From assembly GCA_964643355.1 (NCBI GenBank), contig CAZXPW010000007.1, positions 1 through 64,000 of the forward strand: a DNA stretch of 64,000 nucleotides, in the 5' to 3' direction. The notes beneath the pieces were generated by a model. That model saw only the letters and a list, made by a program, of their open reading frames with translations, made no database searches and was not told where the DNA came from. The stretch comes from FEN-1350 sp964643355 (GTDB taxonomy: Bacteria; Planctomycetota; Phycisphaerae; Sedimentisphaerales; Anaerohalosphaeraceae). Made by a program: the position numbers and the translations under genes. Positions 62,002 to 64,000 of the stretch are shown piece after piece (position 1 is the first letter of the stretch; each line of letters starts with the position of its first letter).

Positions 62002-64000
62002 ATGAAAAAGTGGATGATTGTGTGTTTGGTTTTGGTGGTTGGGGCAATGCAGGTGCAAGGCGCCATCGTGCACCGGTATGGAATGAACGACCCCAATGAC
62101 TCGGTGGGTACGGCCAATGGCGTACTGGTCAACGGGACCGGTAATTCCAAGTTTGTCAGCGGCCAGTTGACTTTGGCGGGTGGCGGTACTTCCGGAAACG
62201 CCGGGACGGATTACCTCGATCTGCCGAACGGCATTATTTCGGCTCTCGGTACCCAGGCGACCTTCGAGACATGGACGACATGGACTTCCGGCGGAATGTG
62301 GTGCCGCATTTGGGATTTGGGCGCCAGCGACTGCGGGGAAAATCTCTCCTGTAGCAGCGGGAACTCCCGTTACATGTTCCTGAGCCCTCATGGCGGAGCG
62401 AATTTGTTGCGCTGCGGCATCAATATGCCGATTCCCTCGCGGGTGGAGAATGTGGTCGATGGTCCCGCTCTGTTGACGGCGAATGTCGAACAACATGTCG
62501 TCATTACTTATGATGAAGGCGCCGGGCAATTCAAGATGTATCTGAACGGCGAGCAGGTTGCTCAGAATGTCATCCCCGCGGGATTTACCCTGGCCGCGAT
62601 GAATGACTTCAACAATTGGCTCGGTCGGTCTCAATGGCCGGATCCGATGTACGGCGGATCGTATAATGAATTCCGCATTTACAATCATGCCATGACCTCC
62701 GCGGAAGTGGCGGCCAGCTTGGTTGCCGGTACGGAAGTCTCCATTGCCACGCAACTCAGTCCGGCGGATCAGGAAACGGGCGTATCCGCGACGCCGACTC
62801 TGACCTGGGCGTCCGGTTTTATTCCGGCCGACTATACCGGTAAGGCATTCCGGCTGTATCTGAGCCAGAACCAGGCCGATGTCCAGAACGGCGCCCCGGC
62901 GGCAATGGTGGGCGATATAACCAACACTTCTTACACCGTGCCCGCCGGTACCCCGCTGGCCAAGGATGCGACCTACTACTGGCGCGTGGATGAAAAGTTC
63001 ACCATTCCCGGCAATACGGACCCGAATTTCGCCGTCGGCGCCGTACGAAGTTTCGAGACGGTTAAGACCGTTCCGGTTCTGACGACCTCCGCTCCGTTTG
63101 TGATGACCGGAAGCGATTGTTCGCTGGTCGTGAACATCACCTCGGCGTCTCCGGTTGCTACGGTTCAGTGGTTTACTGCCGCGGACAACACGCCGGTAAC
63201 CGAAGGCGGCAAGATTTCGATTATCAATACCGCCACAAAATCGACCCTGAAGATCAGCGGAGCGACCGCGGCGGACCGAGCGTCGTATTATTGCAAAGTG
63301 ACCAATGCCGCCGGTACTACGCAGTCGGCTAACCTGCTGGCCGATATCCGTTCGGGGCTCATTCACCAGTACACCTTTAATGATGGAACCGCCAACGATT
63401 CGGTCGGTACCGCCCATGGAACGGTGAACGGGACCCAAATCAAGATCGAAGGCGGTAAGGCGATTTTCCCGCGGTTGACCACGGATTATATTGCCCTTCC
63501 TCCCAGGATGGTCACGCCTCTGAAGAGCTTTACCATCATGTTTTGGATTACCTCGGGCGCCAATGAATGGTCGCGTGTGTTCGACTTCGGCAAGACCTCC
63601 GGCGCAAACGGCGTCAACTACTTCTTCTATGCCCCGCCCGGTCGATTTGCCATTAAGGATGCCAGTACCGAACAGACCTGTAACGGTCCGGCTCCGGCCG
63701 TGAGCGCAGATATCATTACCGGGACTGTGACGCATGTCGCCTGTATTTATGACACCGATAGCGCCGCCACACCCACGATGCGGTTGTACACCAATGGCGT
63801 GTTGAGCGCCACGCGAACGAATTGCTTTGCGATGAGCGTTGTCGATGATATCGAGTGCTGGCTTGGCCGGTCTCATTACACAAGCGATCCGGGATTCAAG
63901 GGCACGATCGACGAGTTCCGCATCTACGACTATCCCATCTCGGGTCCGTGGATTGAGGCGGCGTATAAGGCCGGTCCCAACGCATTCCCGACGGACGCCT
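62002..64000 (+). CDS. Secreted LamG / FnIII-like / Ig-like protein (3' end outside window)
   Basis: GGAGGAAAC precedes the ATG. The frame is open to the right edge (666 codons visible). A signal peptide (to about residue 21) is followed by LamG domain 1 (RYGMNDPNDSVGTANG ... GGSYNEFRIYNHAMT), a fibronectin-like segment (LSPADQETGVSATPTLTWA, TYYWRVDEKFTI), an Ig-like domain (ASYYCKVTNAAGTTQSA), and LamG domain 2 (HQYTFNDGTANDSVGTAHG ... GTIDEFRIYDYPIS). The two LamG copies share the NDSVGTA(N/H)G opening. A C-terminal anchor (dockerin or PEP-CTERM) may lie beyond the window. Carbohydrate or matrix binding is inferred. Confidence 0.87.
   Translation, partial: MKKWMIVCLVLVVGAMQVQGAIVHRYGMNDPNDSVGTANGVLVNGTGNSKFVSGQLTLAGGGTSGNAGTDYLDLPNGIISALGTQATFETWTTWTSGGMWCRIWDLGASDCGENLSCSSGNSRYMFLSPHGGANLLRCGINMPIPSRVENVVDGPALLTANVEQHVVITYDEGAGQFKMYLNGEQVAQNVIPAGFTLAAMNDFNNWLGRSQWPDPMYGGSYNEFRIYNHAMTSAEVAASLVAGTEVSIATQLSPADQETGVSATPTLTWASGFIPADYTGKAFRLYLSQNQADVQNGAPAAMVGDITNTSYTVPAGTPLAKDATYYWRVDEKFTIPGNTDPNFAVGAVRSFETVKTVPVLTTSAPFVMTGSDCSLVVNITSASPVATVQWFTAADNTPVTEGGKISIINTATKSTLKISGATAADRASYYCKVTNAAGTTQSANLLADIRSGLIHQYTFNDGTANDSVGTAHGTVNGTQIKIEGGKAIFPRLTTDYIALPPRMVTPLKSFTIMFWITSGANEWSRVFDFGKTSGANGVNYFFYAPPGRFAIKDASTEQTCNGPAPAVSADIITGTVTHVACIYDTDSAATPTMRLYTNGVLSATRTNCFAMSVVDDIECWLGRSHYTSDPGFKGTIDEFRIYDYPISGPWIEAAYKAGPNAFPTDA

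Noticed and set aside
61981..63876. Long antisense frame opposite the LamG/Ig protein
   Set aside because: Signal peptide, ribosome binding site and domain matches all belong to the plus strand; the antisense product is low-complexity Arg/Gly.
1..64000. CRISPR arrays, prophage or complete insertion sequences
   Set aside because: No regularly spaced direct repeats, cas genes, phage structural genes or transposase frames were found; the repeats seen are short and non-coding.

Overview
The window reads as chromosomal DNA of a Planctomycetota bacterium of the class Phycisphaerae, most like the anaerobic, polysaccharide-degrading Sedimentisphaerales. The evidence is the mix of content: many secreted proteins that end in short dockerin-like Ca-binding repeats, LamG and GLUG modules, Tat-exported Gfo/Idh/MocA oxidoreductases, a sulfatase, two GH127 (DUF1680) enzymes, a XylR-type AraC regulator beside an H-X9-DG pseudopilin, and Gram-negative markers (KdsB, an MCE/MlaD protein). 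The assignment is inference; no rRNA gene is present and I ran no database search.

Layout. 1-6.7 kb: three minus-strand secreted multidomain proteins with dockerin-like repeats. 7-9.4 kb: a plus-strand sugar isomerase/epimerase-oxidoreductase pair. 9.5-14.6 kb: RhlE-type helicase, a second Gfo/Idh oxidoreductase and a pectate-lyase/GH55-like beta-helix protein, all minus. 14.8-18.7 kb: small dockerin protein with a hairpin in its leader, membrane acyltransferase, sulfatase. 18.8-20.4 kb: rnpA-merR-mce cluster. 20.4-21.3 kb: AT-rich and repeat-rich gap with a dockerin remnant. 21.3-25.2 kb: D-amino acid aminotransferase, ribosomal protein L21, beta-helix/GH43-like protein. 25.2-27.8 kb: two translationally coupled ATP-grasp ligases, one fused to a GNAT domain. 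27.8-28.3 kb and 30.7-30.9 kb: mosaics of dispersed intergenic repeats on both sides of a GLUG-repeat protein. 30.9-36.9 kb: sirtuin, then kdsB-GH127-pyrG. 36.9-38.7 kb: small lipoprotein, a 30-residue lysine-rich peptide, nadD. 38.8-49.4 kb: HEAT-repeat protein, complete F-type ATP synthase operon (atpI-B-E-F-H-A-G-D-C), an orphan 97-aa gene and a beta-propeller protein. 49.5-55.6 kb: purH, a PhoPQ-activated-like hydrolase with dockerin, metK, a DUF547 lipoprotein. 55.9-64 kb: XylR regulator, pseudopilin, GH127, small HEAT-like protein, and a LamG/Ig protein running off the end.

The secreted proteins (GH127, GH43-like, GH55-like, sulfatase, LamG, GLUG) together with XylR suggest breakdown of arabinose-rich or sulfated plant or algal polysaccharide. 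The rest is core metabolism and energy. The features I would check first are the coupled ATP-grasp/ATP-grasp-GNAT pair, a CTP synthase whose glutaminase triad Glu is Cys, the GH127 gene lodged between kdsB and pyrG, dockerin-like domains in unusual positions (N-terminal, or split by a LamG domain), the 30-residue all-basic peptide with a near-perfect ribosome binding site, and the clustered dispersed repeats.
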